DNA from: G963556115 sp963666605
Lineage (GTDB): Bacteria > Planctomycetota > SZUA-567
Assembly (NCBI GenBank): GCA_965140405.1
Contig: OZ223208.1
Location: 1,488,001 to 1,552,000 of the forward strand
Direction of reading: 5' to 3'
Length of the DNA stretch: 64,000 bases
Below, one piece after another: positions 52,530-60,937 of this stretch (the stretch's first letter is position 1; each line of letters opens with the position of its first letter). The notes below the pieces were generated by a model. It was given only the letters and a program-made list of their open reading frames with translations, searched no databases and had not been told where the DNA came from. Both the position numbers and the translations under genes were made by a program.

Positions 52530-52561
52530 AAGTAGGTCGTTGCCGGAATCTTATTAATAAA
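52530..52561 (+). repeat. rrf: 5S-tail direct repeat, copy 2 (partial 5S)
   Basis: Second copy of the 32-nt 5S tail, with no 5S body before it. It is followed by its own terminator, as if the end of another rRNA operon had been joined here. Confidence 0.95.
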
Positions 52562-52600
52562 GCATCCAATCCTTAAATGGGTTGGATGCTTTATTTTAAT
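52559..52600 (+). terminator. Terminator 2 after the partial 5S
   Basis: AAAGCATCCAATCC (52559-52572) pairs with GGGTTGGATGCTTT (52579-52592; one G-T pair), loop of 6 nt, followed by TATTTTAA. Confidence 0.8.
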
Positions 52601-52762
52601 GGGGTTTACGGGTATATGCATGCTGCTAATAATTTATATTATAAAGCACTATCATAGAGGACATTTTTATAGAATAATGGGTGTTGAAATTATAAAATCG
52701 CATCAGTGAGATCACACTGAAAAGATACATGTAGCACATAGCGTTATTATGCTAATAATATC

Positions 52763-52790
52763 TTGACTTATATAACAATAGCACTATAAT
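52763..52790 (+). promoter_or_regulatory. Promoter of the osmoprotectant operon leader
   Basis: TTGACT at 52763-52768 and TATAAT at 52785-52790 with a 16-nt spacer. Start expected near 52797. No ORF lies between this promoter and 53110. Confidence 0.7.
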
Positions 52791-52796
52791 AATATA

Positions 52797-53049
52797 TATA
52801 TTAAGATGTAATTGTGAAGTATACTAAATTAGTAGCTGGATTGTGAGCACTTAGACGTTTTTTCTTTCGGCTTTGTCGTAAGCTTTCTGCAAAAGCAAAA
52901 ACTTAGTAGAAAAACTGTATTTTAGAACTGAGGTCTGTCTAGGGTCTTTACGGCAATAGATTATACTATTTTTTTATGGTATATTAACGAGCTATTATAG
53001 CGAAGTTAAGGCACTCTAACTCTATATGAGTTAGAGTGCCTTTTTTTTT
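52797..53049 (+). ncRNA. Leader RNA (possible attenuator or riboswitch) or short ncRNA
   Basis: About 250 nt without an ORF, from the predicted start to a strong terminator. A small hairpin (GCTTT/AAAGC near 52890) and other weak pairing occur. The osmoprotectant transporter gene begins 60 nt after the terminator, so read-through could be regulated. I do not recognise a known riboswitch class; a stand-alone small RNA is the alternative. Confidence 0.45.
53008..53049 (+). terminator. Strong intrinsic terminator before the OpuC-type operon
   Basis: Perfect 15-bp stem, 53008-53022 with 53028-53042, 5-nt loop, and a T-run to 53049. Confidence 0.9.
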
Positions 53050-53109
53050 GTAAAATTATAATGATTGTTATTGATGTGAAATAACTTATAAGCAAATAAA
53101 GGAGAAAAA

Positions 53110-54249
53110 GTGATAACTCTTAGGGGCATTACAAAAACCTATGACGGGAAGAGTAATATTATAGATAACTTGGATCTAAATATTGCTAAGGGAGAGTTTC
53201 TCGTTTTGGTTGGTGAAAGCGGATGTGGTAAAACTACAACAATGAGAATGATAAATAGACTTGCTGAACCAACTAGTGGAAAAATTTATATTGATAAAAG
53301 AGATATAACGACATTTAATAGTAATGAGTTGAGAAGAAATATTGGCTATGTAATTCAGAATGTTGGATTACTTCCTCACCTTACGATTAAGGAAAATGTT
53401 TCGATTGTTCCAGATCTTTGTAAAAAGGATCCGGTAGAGACTGAACTGATAGTCAAGGATTTACTCAATTTGATTGAACTGCCGTATGATGAATATTCAG
53501 ACAGATTTCCAAGTGAATTGAGTGGTGGACAGCAACAGAGGGTTGGTGTTGCTAGAGCTTTGGCGAATGACCCTGATATTGTGCTTATGGATGAACCTTT
53601 CAGTGCACTAGATCCAATAACTCGTGAGCAATTACAGAATGAATTACTCAAGCTTCAGGAAGAGCTCCATAAAACAATAGTATTCGTTACTCATGATATT
53701 GATGAAGCCTTGAGACTTGGGGATAGAATTGCTGTCATGGTAGATGGAAAGATAATACAGTGTGATACTCCAGAAGAAATCCTTAAAAATCCAGTAAATG
53801 AATTTGTTGAGACATTTGTTGGAATTGATAGGCTGTGGAAAACACCTGACATGCTCAAGGCTGAGGATGTTATGAGTAAGGATATAGTGAAGATTGGGGC
53901 GAATAGATCTGTTGCTCATGCTATTGAGTTAATGAAAAAGCATAATTCGAATGAACTTCTAGTTGTAGATAAAGTATCAGATAAACCAGATAAACTTCTA
54001 GGAATTGTGGGAACTAATCGCCTTAAAGGTGTGACAGATAACAGCACAAAGATGAAGAATATTATGAAAGTTGATTTATTCAGAATATCGGTAGACATGA
54101 ATCTTGTTGAAGTCTTAAACATGAGAAAAGAAAAGAACATAAAGTATAGTCCAGTGATTGATGAGCAAGGTAATATTGTCGGAAAAATCACTGATGCAAG
54201 TATCGTAAATGTTCTTACAGACATTGTACCAGAAAGAGAGGAGTACTAA
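53110..54249 (+). CDS. opuCA: Osmoprotectant (betaine/choline-type) ABC transporter ATP-binding protein
   Basis: A 379-residue protein from GTG 53110 with AAAGGAG upstream. Walker A GESGCGKTT (about 37-45), signature LSGGQQQRVGVARAL, Walker B DIVLMDEPFSALDP and the switch His in FVTHDIDEAL. Two CBS domains fill residues about 255-375, as in OpuCA, where they can sense ionic strength. First gene of a three-gene transporter operon. Confidence 0.88.
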   Translation: MITLRGITKTYDGKSNIIDNLDLNIAKGEFLVLVGESGCGKTTTMRMINRLAEPTSGKIYIDKRDITTFNSNELRRNIGYVIQNVGLLPHLTIKENVSIVPDLCKKDPVETELIVKDLLNLIELPYDEYSDRFPSELSGGQQQRVGVARALANDPDIVLMDEPFSALDPITREQLQNELLKLQEELHKTIVFVTHDIDEALRLGDRIAVMVDGKIIQCDTPEEILKNPVNEFVETFVGIDRLWKTPDMLKAEDVMSKDIVKIGANRSVAHAIELMKKHNSNELLVVDKVSDKPDKLLGIVGTNRLKGVTDNSTKMKNIMKVDLFRISVDMNLVEVLNMRKEKNIKYSPVIDEQGNIVGKITDASIVNVLTDIVPEREEY

Positions 54250-54893
54250 TGAGTCTTCTACACTTTATAGCAGAGAATTATAATTTAATACTAGATAAAG
54301 CGCTTGAGCATGCAGTACTAGCAGGGATAAGTGTGTTTCTTGCTTGTTTAATTGGTGTTCCGGTTGGCTTTTTAATTACAAATAATAAGAAATTGGCACA
54401 AATCGTAATTAATATTGCAAATGTAATTCAAACGATACCGTCGCTTGCTTTATTTGCTTTTGCGATGCCTTTATTTGGAATCGGAACAAAACCTGCCGTC
54501 TTTGCATTATGCCTTTATGCATTACTCCCGATTATTAAGAATACAGTGATTGGTATAAATAATGTTGACCCAGCTATAATTGATGCTGCAAAAGGTATGG
54601 GTATGTCTAAAACACAAATAATGTTTAAGGTAGAAATACCTTTGGCAATATCGGTAATTATGGGGGGAGTGCGTATTGCGACAGTTACAGCAATAGGTAT
54701 TGCAACCATAGCTGCTCTTATTGGTGCCGGAGGTCTTGGGCAGTTAATATATCAGGGGATAAGCATGATGAACTATGAGATGATACTATCAGGAGCGATT
54801 TTTTCAGCACTACTTGCTTTGTTTGTTGATTATATACTTGGGCATGTTGAGAAGAGTTTGACTTCAGAGGGTATTGTAAAGAAAGAAAATTAA
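54249..54893 (+). CDS. opuCB: Osmoprotectant ABC transporter permease
   Basis: A 214-residue protein of about six helices that begins at the last base of the ATPase gene. The EAA-like loop is IIDAAKGMGMSKTQIMFKVEIPLA; IQTIPSLALFAFAMPLFGIG is a typical OpuC/ProW-type segment. Translationally coupled to the ATPase. Confidence 0.88.
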   Translation: MSLLHFIAENYNLILDKALEHAVLAGISVFLACLIGVPVGFLITNNKKLAQIVINIANVIQTIPSLALFAFAMPLFGIGTKPAVFALCLYALLPIIKNTVIGINNVDPAIIDAAKGMGMSKTQIMFKVEIPLAISVIMGGVRIATVTAIGIATIAALIGAGGLGQLIYQGISMMNYEMILSGAIFSALLALFVDYILGHVEKSLTSEGIVKKEN

Positions 54894-54905
54894 TAGGAGA
54901 AGGAT

Positions 54906-55790
54906 ATGAAAAAAATACTATTTATTATTGTTTTGGTTCTTGTAGTTGCTGGTATCACATATACAACTATGTCTAAAGATAAAGATGTCGTTAAAGTCGG
55001 ATATAAAGATTTTACTGAACAAAGGCTGTTTGGCAAAGTAATGTCCAACTACCTCAAAACAAAAGGATTTAAAACAGAAGAGATACAGCTTACTGGTACT
55101 ATGTTGATATTTAGTGCATTAGAGAATAAGGATATTGATGTTTATCCAGAGTATACAGGAACTGGTTATGGAACCATTCTTGGTGAGACTGAGATTCTTG
55201 GAGTTGATGAAACATTTGATTTCGTAAAAAATGAATTTGAAAAAAAGCACGGGATTACATGGTTAAAACCTTTTGGCTTTAATAATACATATGTTCTCTC
55301 TATTCGTGAGGATACTATGAAAAAGTATAACATCAAGACACTTGACGATCTTGTTGCTGTTGCTCCATCTATGCGTATGGGATGTGATAAAGAGTTTCAA
55401 AACCGTGCTGATGGTTTGCCTGGACTACTCAGAACTTACCCTGGTCTTAAATTTAAAGATATTATACCGATGGATCAGGGGATTACCTATGCTGCGCTAA
55501 ATAACGAGGATATTGATATAAATGTTTCGTATAGTACAGATGGTCGAATTGCCAAATTTAACCTTAAAAACCTAGAGGATAGTAGAGGTTACTTTCCTCC
55601 GTACTACTTGACTCCTATTATTCGTAAAAAGTATGGACAAGAAAATCCAAAAGTTATGCAAGCTCTAGAAGAACTTGGTGGACACTGGACAGAAGCTGAA
55701 ATGCAGAAGTATAATCTGATGGTTGATGATGGTGATAGTGTTGAGAATGTGTCTATGCTCATGCTCAAAAAGGCTGGCTTAGTCAAGTAG
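54906..55790 (+). CDS. opuCC: Osmoprotectant substrate-binding protein (OpuCC/OsmoF type)
   Basis: A 294-residue protein with an N-terminal hydrophobic segment (about 4-22) that lacks a lipobox Cys, so it is either a signal anchor or a secreted periplasmic form. VKVGYKDFTEQRLFG and IDVYPEYTGTGYG are the family marks, and DDGDSVENVSMLMLKKAGL is a usual C-terminus. GGAGAAGG precedes the ATG. Ligand probably a quaternary ammonium compound such as glycine betaine or choline. Confidence 0.85.
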   Translation: MKKILFIIVLVLVVAGITYTTMSKDKDVVKVGYKDFTEQRLFGKVMSNYLKTKGFKTEEIQLTGTMLIFSALENKDIDVYPEYTGTGYGTILGETEILGVDETFDFVKNEFEKKHGITWLKPFGFNNTYVLSIREDTMKKYNIKTLDDLVAVAPSMRMGCDKEFQNRADGLPGLLRTYPGLKFKDIIPMDQGITYAALNNEDIDINVSYSTDGRIAKFNLKNLEDSRGYFPPYYLTPIIRKKYGQENPKVMQALEELGGHWTEAEMQKYNLMVDDGDSVENVSMLMLKKAGLVK

Positions 55791-55808
55791 AATTTTGGAG
55801 AGATATGC

Positions 55809-56396
55809 ATGATACTTGGAATTGAAGGAAGCCCTAGAAAGTTAGGTAATTCTCATATACTTTTAGATGCATTTATAGATGAAGTCCAGTCAAAATCAAT
55901 AAGTGCGTCTACTGTGCATTTGAGAGATTTAGTTTTTAGCTCATGTGTAGGTTGTGAAGGATGTCGGTTGGCAAAGAAGTGTGTTCGGTTCAATGATGAT
56001 ATGAAAAGTCTTTATCAATTGATCGAACAATCTCAAGGTCTTGTTCTTGTTTCTCCGGTATATAATTATAATATTACCTCATGGGTAAAAGCATTTCTGG
56101 ATAGAATGTACTGTTACTATGACTTTGCAGATACAGTCCCTCGAGGATGGTCTAGCCGTCTAGCTGGTCAGAGCAGAAAAGCTGTGGTAATTGCTATAGC
56201 GGAACAGGAGAAAGAGGAAGACATGGGCTTTGCAATTGAAGCAATGTCCCTTCCGCTTAAGGCTTACGGGTATGATATAATTTCTGAAATTAGAGTGCTA
56301 AACACATTCAAATCAGGGGATATAAATAAGAATATTGATATGATTAATAACGTTAGAGAAATTGCGAGGGAATTGGCTACTTTAGTGAGTAGATAA
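55809..56396 (+). CDS. Flavodoxin-fold NAD(P)H-dependent oxidoreductase / iron-sulfur flavoprotein-like
   Basis: A 195-residue protein. The phosphate-binding start GIEGSPRKLGNSHIL (residues 4-18) and LVLVSPVYNYNITSWVKAFLDR are those of FMN-binding NADPH reductases. CVGCEGCRLAKKC lies near residue 47, where iron-sulfur flavoproteins carry cluster ligands; whether a cluster is bound is uncertain. The gene follows the transporter by 18 nt with its own ribosome site (GGAGAG) and may be part of the operon. Confidence 0.8.
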   Translation: MILGIEGSPRKLGNSHILLDAFIDEVQSKSISASTVHLRDLVFSSCVGCEGCRLAKKCVRFNDDMKSLYQLIEQSQGLVLVSPVYNYNITSWVKAFLDRMYCYYDFADTVPRGWSSRLAGQSRKAVVIAIAEQEKEEDMGFAIEAMSLPLKAYGYDIISEIRVLNTFKSGDINKNIDMINNVREIARELATLVSR

Positions 56397-56444
56397 TAGT
56401 TCTTTTATCTTAATGAATAATTAATTATCAACTGTTTACGTTTT

Positions 56445-56480
56445 AATATGGAGCCGAGCTTGAATGCTCGACTCCATATT
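56445..56480 (+). terminator. Hairpin ending the osmoprotectant operon
   Basis: A 15-position stem, AATATGGAGCCGAGC (56445-56459) with GCTCGACTCCATATT (56466-56480), one C-A mismatch, 6-nt loop; no strong T-run. It also lies at the 3' side of the metY remnant on the other strand. Confidence 0.6.
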
Positions 56481-56494
56481 AATTTAGTAGTGAA

Positions 56495-56970
56495 TTACAA
56501 TGAATCAAGCGAGGTAGAGATATCCTTGATTATGTCATTCACACTTTCTATGTCTACAGACAAGAGAATTCGCTCTGCTGAGATTTCTGCTGCAGCGAGT
56601 TCATTATCTGTTAGCTGGCGGTGTGTTGTTAATGCTGTGTAGAGTGTAATAGTCCATAGATCGTCGACATGGGTTACTTGGCCGATTAGCTCACAACTTT
56701 CTATGAACTTCATGCCATCTTGACGACCTCCCTTTAGACCGAAACTTATAACTCCGCTACAGCCGTTTTGTAGAAATTATTGAGCGCGTTGGAATTCGGA
56801 ATTATTTTCTAGACCAAAGTGGTTTATACAGCTTACATATTTATGTTCGTTGAGGAACTTGGCAACCTTTAAGGCGTTTCACTGTGTCTTTCCATACGTA
56901 GGTGTAGTGTCTTAAGACCCTTGTGTGCAAGCTATGCATGTGTCTATGCAGGTTATCTAATTTGTTATAT
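56495..56970 (-). pseudogene. Truncated, decayed copy of metY (C-terminal part)
   Basis: Minus-strand frames read pieces nearly parallel to the C-terminal third of the intact metY gene at 60938: HKGLKTLHLRM-like, then GLKGGRQDGMKFIE, THRQLTDNELAAAEIS and SVNDIIKDISTSL. At least one stop is present and the upstream two-thirds of the gene are missing. The match with the intact copy is about 70-80 percent in the clean parts by eye. It shows an old duplication of the metY region. Confidence 0.8.
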
Positions 56971-57447
56971 CCTAATATGCATCTAAGCTGTGATGGTTTT
57001 GATGCTTTTTTTATGGGGTAATATATAAGGGCATTGTTATGACACATTGGTATGAAAATTAAATATAATCAAAATACTAATTCTTTGGCGTATTAGTACA
57101 CTTTATGGCAATTTGGGTTGTTATGATTTAATACAATAAATCATGCAATTTGGTGATATTATTTTAAGATAAATAGTAATTTGCAACTAAATAATGAGGG
57201 TTATGGGTGTATATTTGATATAACATATTTGTATTATATTGAAAAGTAAAGTCGTGCATAAAAAGTATTCATGCTATATTTAAAGAATATGCAAGGCTAT
57301 TTTCGTTTAGCAAGTAGTAAGTGATATTGTATATTATTGGGCAACTACTTCGTATCTAGTGTTGTATCGTCAAGGCATATGGTATTCGATGATAAAGGGT
57401 GTATGTATACATTATTGGTTATCATAAAATAGAGGAGTGCTATTTCA
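56971..57447. other. Intergenic region, no gene seen
   Basis: About 480 nt of AT-rich sequence. The upstream (N-terminal) part of the metY copy might be expected here but I cannot recognise it. GAGGAG at 57432-57437 provides the ribosome site for the next gene. Confidence 0.5.
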
Positions 57448-57987
57448 GTGAAAATATTTAAGCGAAAATTTCCAATAGGTTTGACAGTGTTATCAATATT
57501 ACTGGTCGTATTGGTCATGAATACTAATATTCGGAATGTTTTTGAGATGAATTTGACTTTAGAAAGTCATGCGGCGAATTCTAAACAGGATTATTTCAGT
57601 AAGTATGGAGGACTTAATAGAACAGAATGGTCAAAACTTGCAGTCGGTATTTGGCGAAATAAATCTACAGGTGAAAGTTTGATCTTTACTGAGCCGTACT
57701 CGTTAGATATTGTTGGTTATAATGATGTTATCCCCTTATTGATACGCATCGATAGTAATGACATTATTACTGGAATTGAAGTATTACCAAACCGTGAGAC
57801 TCCTCCATACATGGCTAGAATAAAGAGAAAGGGTATGATTAAAAAATATATTGGGATGTCTGTAGATGGTATTATGGGAGTTTCTGTAGATGTGGTTACC
57901 TCTGCAACATATAGTAGTCATGCAATTCAGAGTTCAATTAAAAGGGGGGTGATTGCATATACAAAACGTGATTCAAATAGAGGTTAA
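57448..57987 (+). CDS. FMN-binding domain protein, membrane-anchored
   Basis: A 179-residue protein from GTG 57448. One N-terminal membrane segment (about 8-24) followed by an extracytoplasmic FMN-binding domain: IVGYNDVIPLLIRIDSND, VLPNRETPPYMARIK, and VVTSATYSSHAIQSSI, the S-A-T signature to which FMN is attached covalently through Thr (near residue 155) in the NqrC/RnfG family. The protein stands alone, without Rnf/Nqr partners nearby; a flavin-transferase (ApbE) gene is not seen. It may pass electrons across or along the membrane. Confidence 0.8.
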   Translation: MKIFKRKFPIGLTVLSILLVVLVMNTNIRNVFEMNLTLESHAANSKQDYFSKYGGLNRTEWSKLAVGIWRNKSTGESLIFTEPYSLDIVGYNDVIPLLIRIDSNDIITGIEVLPNRETPPYMARIKRKGMIKKYIGMSVDGIMGVSVDVVTSATYSSHAIQSSIKRGVIAYTKRDSNRG

Positions 57988-58052
57988 ATACTAAGCTTCT
58001 ATTATACATCGGTAATATTTTAGAAAAATTTGTCGCTGTTGGTAGCTTATTT

Positions 58053-58088
58053 AAAAACATCCAAACTATTAGGTTTGGGTGTTTTTTT
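58053..58088 (+). terminator. Terminator after the FMN-binding protein gene
   Basis: Roughly AAACATCCAAACT pairs with AGGTTTGGGTGTTT, followed by TTTTTTT. Confidence 0.8.
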
Positions 58089-58612
58089 GTATATTAAGGT
58101 CTACACTTTGCTGATCAGCAAAGCTATTGCTCGTGGTATGAGATTAATGATATGATAAAACTTGACAAAAAAGTATTTTCTGGTAATATATTACGTATAC
58201 AAAATATTATTGTAGATATATTTCTTGTTGGTTTTATAGTAATTATACTCAACAATTATATATGGTAGCGTTTAATATTTGTATTGTGCATTTTCAGACA
58301 AATCTGGTTTTGAAAGTCTCTACGAAACGCGAAGACAAGGTGTCTTGTTATTCAAACTAGTTTGTTCTTGTCAAATATTGGATTTATAGAAGATATTATT
58401 TATTATCCATAATCTTTACAAAGTACATTTCGTTGCTCCTTGTTTCTTTAGTGACTTTTTATTGTTAACACTCAAAAATGGGCTGCATATTTAACGAGCC
58501 ATAAATCTAAATAAATTCGAGTATGTTTACCTAGGAAAATTCAAAATCGATAATAGTGGAGCTAGTTTACCCGTGATTCGGATATTTACATTATATGAAA
58601 GAAGGGAGAATT
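58089..58612 (+). other. Intergenic region with a promoter, no gene seen
   Basis: TTGACA at 58162-58167 and TAATAT at 58184-58189 (16-nt spacer) make a plausible promoter, giving the transporter mRNA a leader of about 420 nt. No known riboswitch motif was recognised by eye. AAGGGAGAA lies just before ATG 58613. Confidence 0.5.
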
Positions 58613-60073
58613 ATGAATAGAACTTTATTGGTACCAATTTACAAGATGTTATTTTGTATATGTATTGTTTGTATGTGTTTCACTCATATGCAAAATAGAG
58701 TTTATGCTGATGATACTGAAAATGAGTCACCGGTATTAAAAGTTGCGTTGACAGGAAAATACCCTCCATTTAGCTATTATGATAATAATGGAGAGCTTGC
58801 TGGATTTGACGTGGATGTTTCAAAAGAAATCGCGTCACGAATTGATAAAAAGTTGGAAATTATTGCCACGGAGTGGGATGGTATTCTTGCTGGTCTGCTA
58901 GCAGGTAAATATGATGCGATTATCGGTTCTATGGCTATAACTCCTGAGAGAGCTAAGGCTGTCAACTTCTCTACGCCATACTATCAGTCAGGGGCTCAGC
59001 TCTTTATTCACAGAGACAATCCCTCAAAGGTATATAGTATAAGAGAGTGTAATGGTAAAAAAATATCTGCTGTGCTAGGGGAGACCTACCAGAGATATCT
59101 TGAGGAGAATTACCCAAAAATTGAAGTAGTAACATTGAAGTCAAGTGTCCAGATATTTGAACTGTTGCAACAAAAGCGCATTACAGGATTTGTTACTGAT
59201 AAATTGGTAGGGGCATGGCAGGTGAAATCCGCAGGCAGGCCGTTTGTTTCGGTAGGACCTATGTTGTATGCAGAGGATATTGCTATCCCTGTAAAGAAGG
59301 AAGACACCGAGCTGCTAGCAAAGATAAATCAAGCTTTAAGTAATATGAGAAGTGATGGTACTATGCAGGCGATACATGATAAATACTTTAGTTTGTCAAG
59401 TGGTGATAATGATGGTATTACTGAAACGATGACTACTGGTGCCATTGCTGAAAAACTGGGAAAGGGTTTTGCTGTGACCTTGGCTATTGCAGGCGCATCA
59501 CTTATTATCGGGTTCTTTCTGGCAATTCCTTGTGGAGTGGTACTAAATAATCACACCGGAGGGTGGAAGCTTTTATATTGGCCTGTGAGAACTATTGTTG
59601 ACTTTATAAGAGGTACACCTGTGCTGATTCAGCTTCTCTTTGCCTGGATGGGATTGGGTTTGTCACCATATGTCGCTGCTATTTTAACGTTGGGGATAAA
59701 TTCTATGGCGTATATGGCCGAGGTAATAAGATCAGGATTATTGAGTGTTGATATTGGTCAGGTCAGATCTGCACAGGCACTTGGGCTGAGTCGTTACCAG
59801 ACATTCAGGTTGGTTGTATGGCCACAGGCGTTCCGCGTTGCTATTCCACCACTTATGAACTCAGTTGTTTCGTTGACAAAGGATACAGCACTTGTTGCTG
59901 TTATCTCAGTAGCAGAGGTGATCCGAGAAGCACAGTCCATTATTTCGTTTAATTTTGAACCAACAAAGTATTACTTTATTGTTGCTGTAATGTTCTTTGT
60001 TGTTACATTCCCTCTTATGAAGATGGCAGGCGCATTAGAGAAGAAAATTCGTCAGAAAGGATTTGTACAATGA
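58613..60073 (+). CDS. Amino-acid ABC transporter, fused substrate-binding and permease protein
   Basis: A 486-residue protein. AAGGGAGAA fixes the start at 58613, giving a signal peptide (hydrophobic MLFCICIVCMCFTHM segment). Residues about 40-265 are a family-3 binding protein (VALTGKYPPFSYYDNNGEL, FDVDVSKEIASRI, IIGSMAITPERAKAVNFSTPY). A membrane domain follows (about 290-480) with VDFIRGTPVLIQLLF and the EAA-like SAQALGLSRYQTFRLVVWPQAF. Its ATPase partner overlaps by 4 nt. The neighbouring metY suggests cysteine, methionine or a related sulfur amino acid as substrate, but this is context only. Confidence 0.88.
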   Translation: MNRTLLVPIYKMLFCICIVCMCFTHMQNRVYADDTENESPVLKVALTGKYPPFSYYDNNGELAGFDVDVSKEIASRIDKKLEIIATEWDGILAGLLAGKYDAIIGSMAITPERAKAVNFSTPYYQSGAQLFIHRDNPSKVYSIRECNGKKISAVLGETYQRYLEENYPKIEVVTLKSSVQIFELLQQKRITGFVTDKLVGAWQVKSAGRPFVSVGPMLYAEDIAIPVKKEDTELLAKINQALSNMRSDGTMQAIHDKYFSLSSGDNDGITETMTTGAIAEKLGKGFAVTLAIAGASLIIGFFLAIPCGVVLNNHTGGWKLLYWPVRTIVDFIRGTPVLIQLLFAWMGLGLSPYVAAILTLGINSMAYMAEVIRSGLLSVDIGQVRSAQALGLSRYQTFRLVVWPQAFRVAIPPLMNSVVSLTKDTALVAVISVAEVIREAQSIISFNFEPTKYYFIVAVMFFVVTFPLMKMAGALEKKIRQKGFVQ

Positions 60074-60765
60074 TTGATATTAAAAACTTGACTTATAAGT
60101 ATGCTGGAACTAAAAAGCCAGTGCTAAAGGATGTTAATATTAGTTTACCACATGAGCATTTCTTTGCGATTCTTGGGCATAGTGGTTCTGGAAAGACTAC
60201 TTTACTAAATTGTATGGCAAAGTTCTTGAAGCCCTCAGCAGGTAGTATTAGTATTGATGGAAAAAATATCAAGGAAATGGATAGAAAAGAGTTTCGTTCG
60301 CAACTGGGAGTTGTGTTTCAGAAGCTGAATCTATTTCCGCATCTAACTGTTGCGCGTAATCTTACCTTAGCTCCTACAAAAGTATTGGGTAGTACTGAGG
60401 AGGATGCTTTGAAAGAAGCCAATGAAATGTTAGAGCGATTGGCTATTGGTGAGTTAGCAGATAGGTATCCGATGCAGATAAGTGGTGGACAGGCTCAGAG
60501 AGTTGCGATTGCAAGAGCGCTGATGCTTCAGCCAAAGTACATGTTGTTGGATGAACCTACCAGTGCACTTGATGCGCAGACAACAGGAGATTTTGCTAAC
60601 TGGCTTCATGAGCTACAGTCTGAAACGTGCTTTGTCATTGTTACTCATGACCTGCCGTTTGCGAGTATGACTGCTTCTCATGGTTTGATTATAGATGATG
60701 GAAAGGTAGTGTCCAAAGGTAAAATAGATGATATGGTAGAACAGTCAGCTGAAGTTTCTGTATAG
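60070..60765 (+). CDS. Amino-acid ABC transporter ATP-binding protein
   Basis: A 231-residue ATPase: Walker A GHSGSGKTT, signature ISGGQAQRVAIARAL, Walker B YMLLDEPTSALDA and switch His in IVTHDLPFA. The start overlaps the end of the fused permease gene by four bases (ATGA), so it is translationally coupled. It matches polar-amino-acid (PAAT) ATPases. Confidence 0.92.
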   Translation: MIDIKNLTYKYAGTKKPVLKDVNISLPHEHFFAILGHSGSGKTTLLNCMAKFLKPSAGSISIDGKNIKEMDRKEFRSQLGVVFQKLNLFPHLTVARNLTLAPTKVLGSTEEDALKEANEMLERLAIGELADRYPMQISGGQAQRVAIARALMLQPKYMLLDEPTSALDAQTTGDFANWLHELQSETCFVIVTHDLPFASMTASHGLIIDDGKVVSKGKIDDMVEQSAEVSV

Positions 60766-60855
60766 GGCACTGTATACATGCAAGATAATTGACAGATTTA
60801 TGGCGTTCAGATAAATCTATTAAAGCATGAAGTAAAAATTAATAGGAATGAATTT

Positions 60856-60893
60856 ATTACGCTAGATCATTATTGATAATGATCTAGCGTAAT
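60856..60893. terminator. Perfect 18-bp inverted repeat between converging genes
   Basis: 60856-60873 pairs perfectly with 60876-60893 (a 2-nt gap in the pairing, so a practical loop of 4-6 nt). It lies between the converging ATPase and metY genes, in bidirectional terminator position, but lacks a T-tract. Confidence 0.7.
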
Positions 60894-60937
60894 ATTAAGT
60901 ATTGTGCTTATATTATGGTTTATGAACTACTTGTTCA

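Noticed and set aside
52409..52621. Protein ORF on the minus strand across the GC-rich hairpin cluster
   Set aside because: No ribosome site, and it spans the repeated 5S tail and a terminator, so it cannot be a functional gene.
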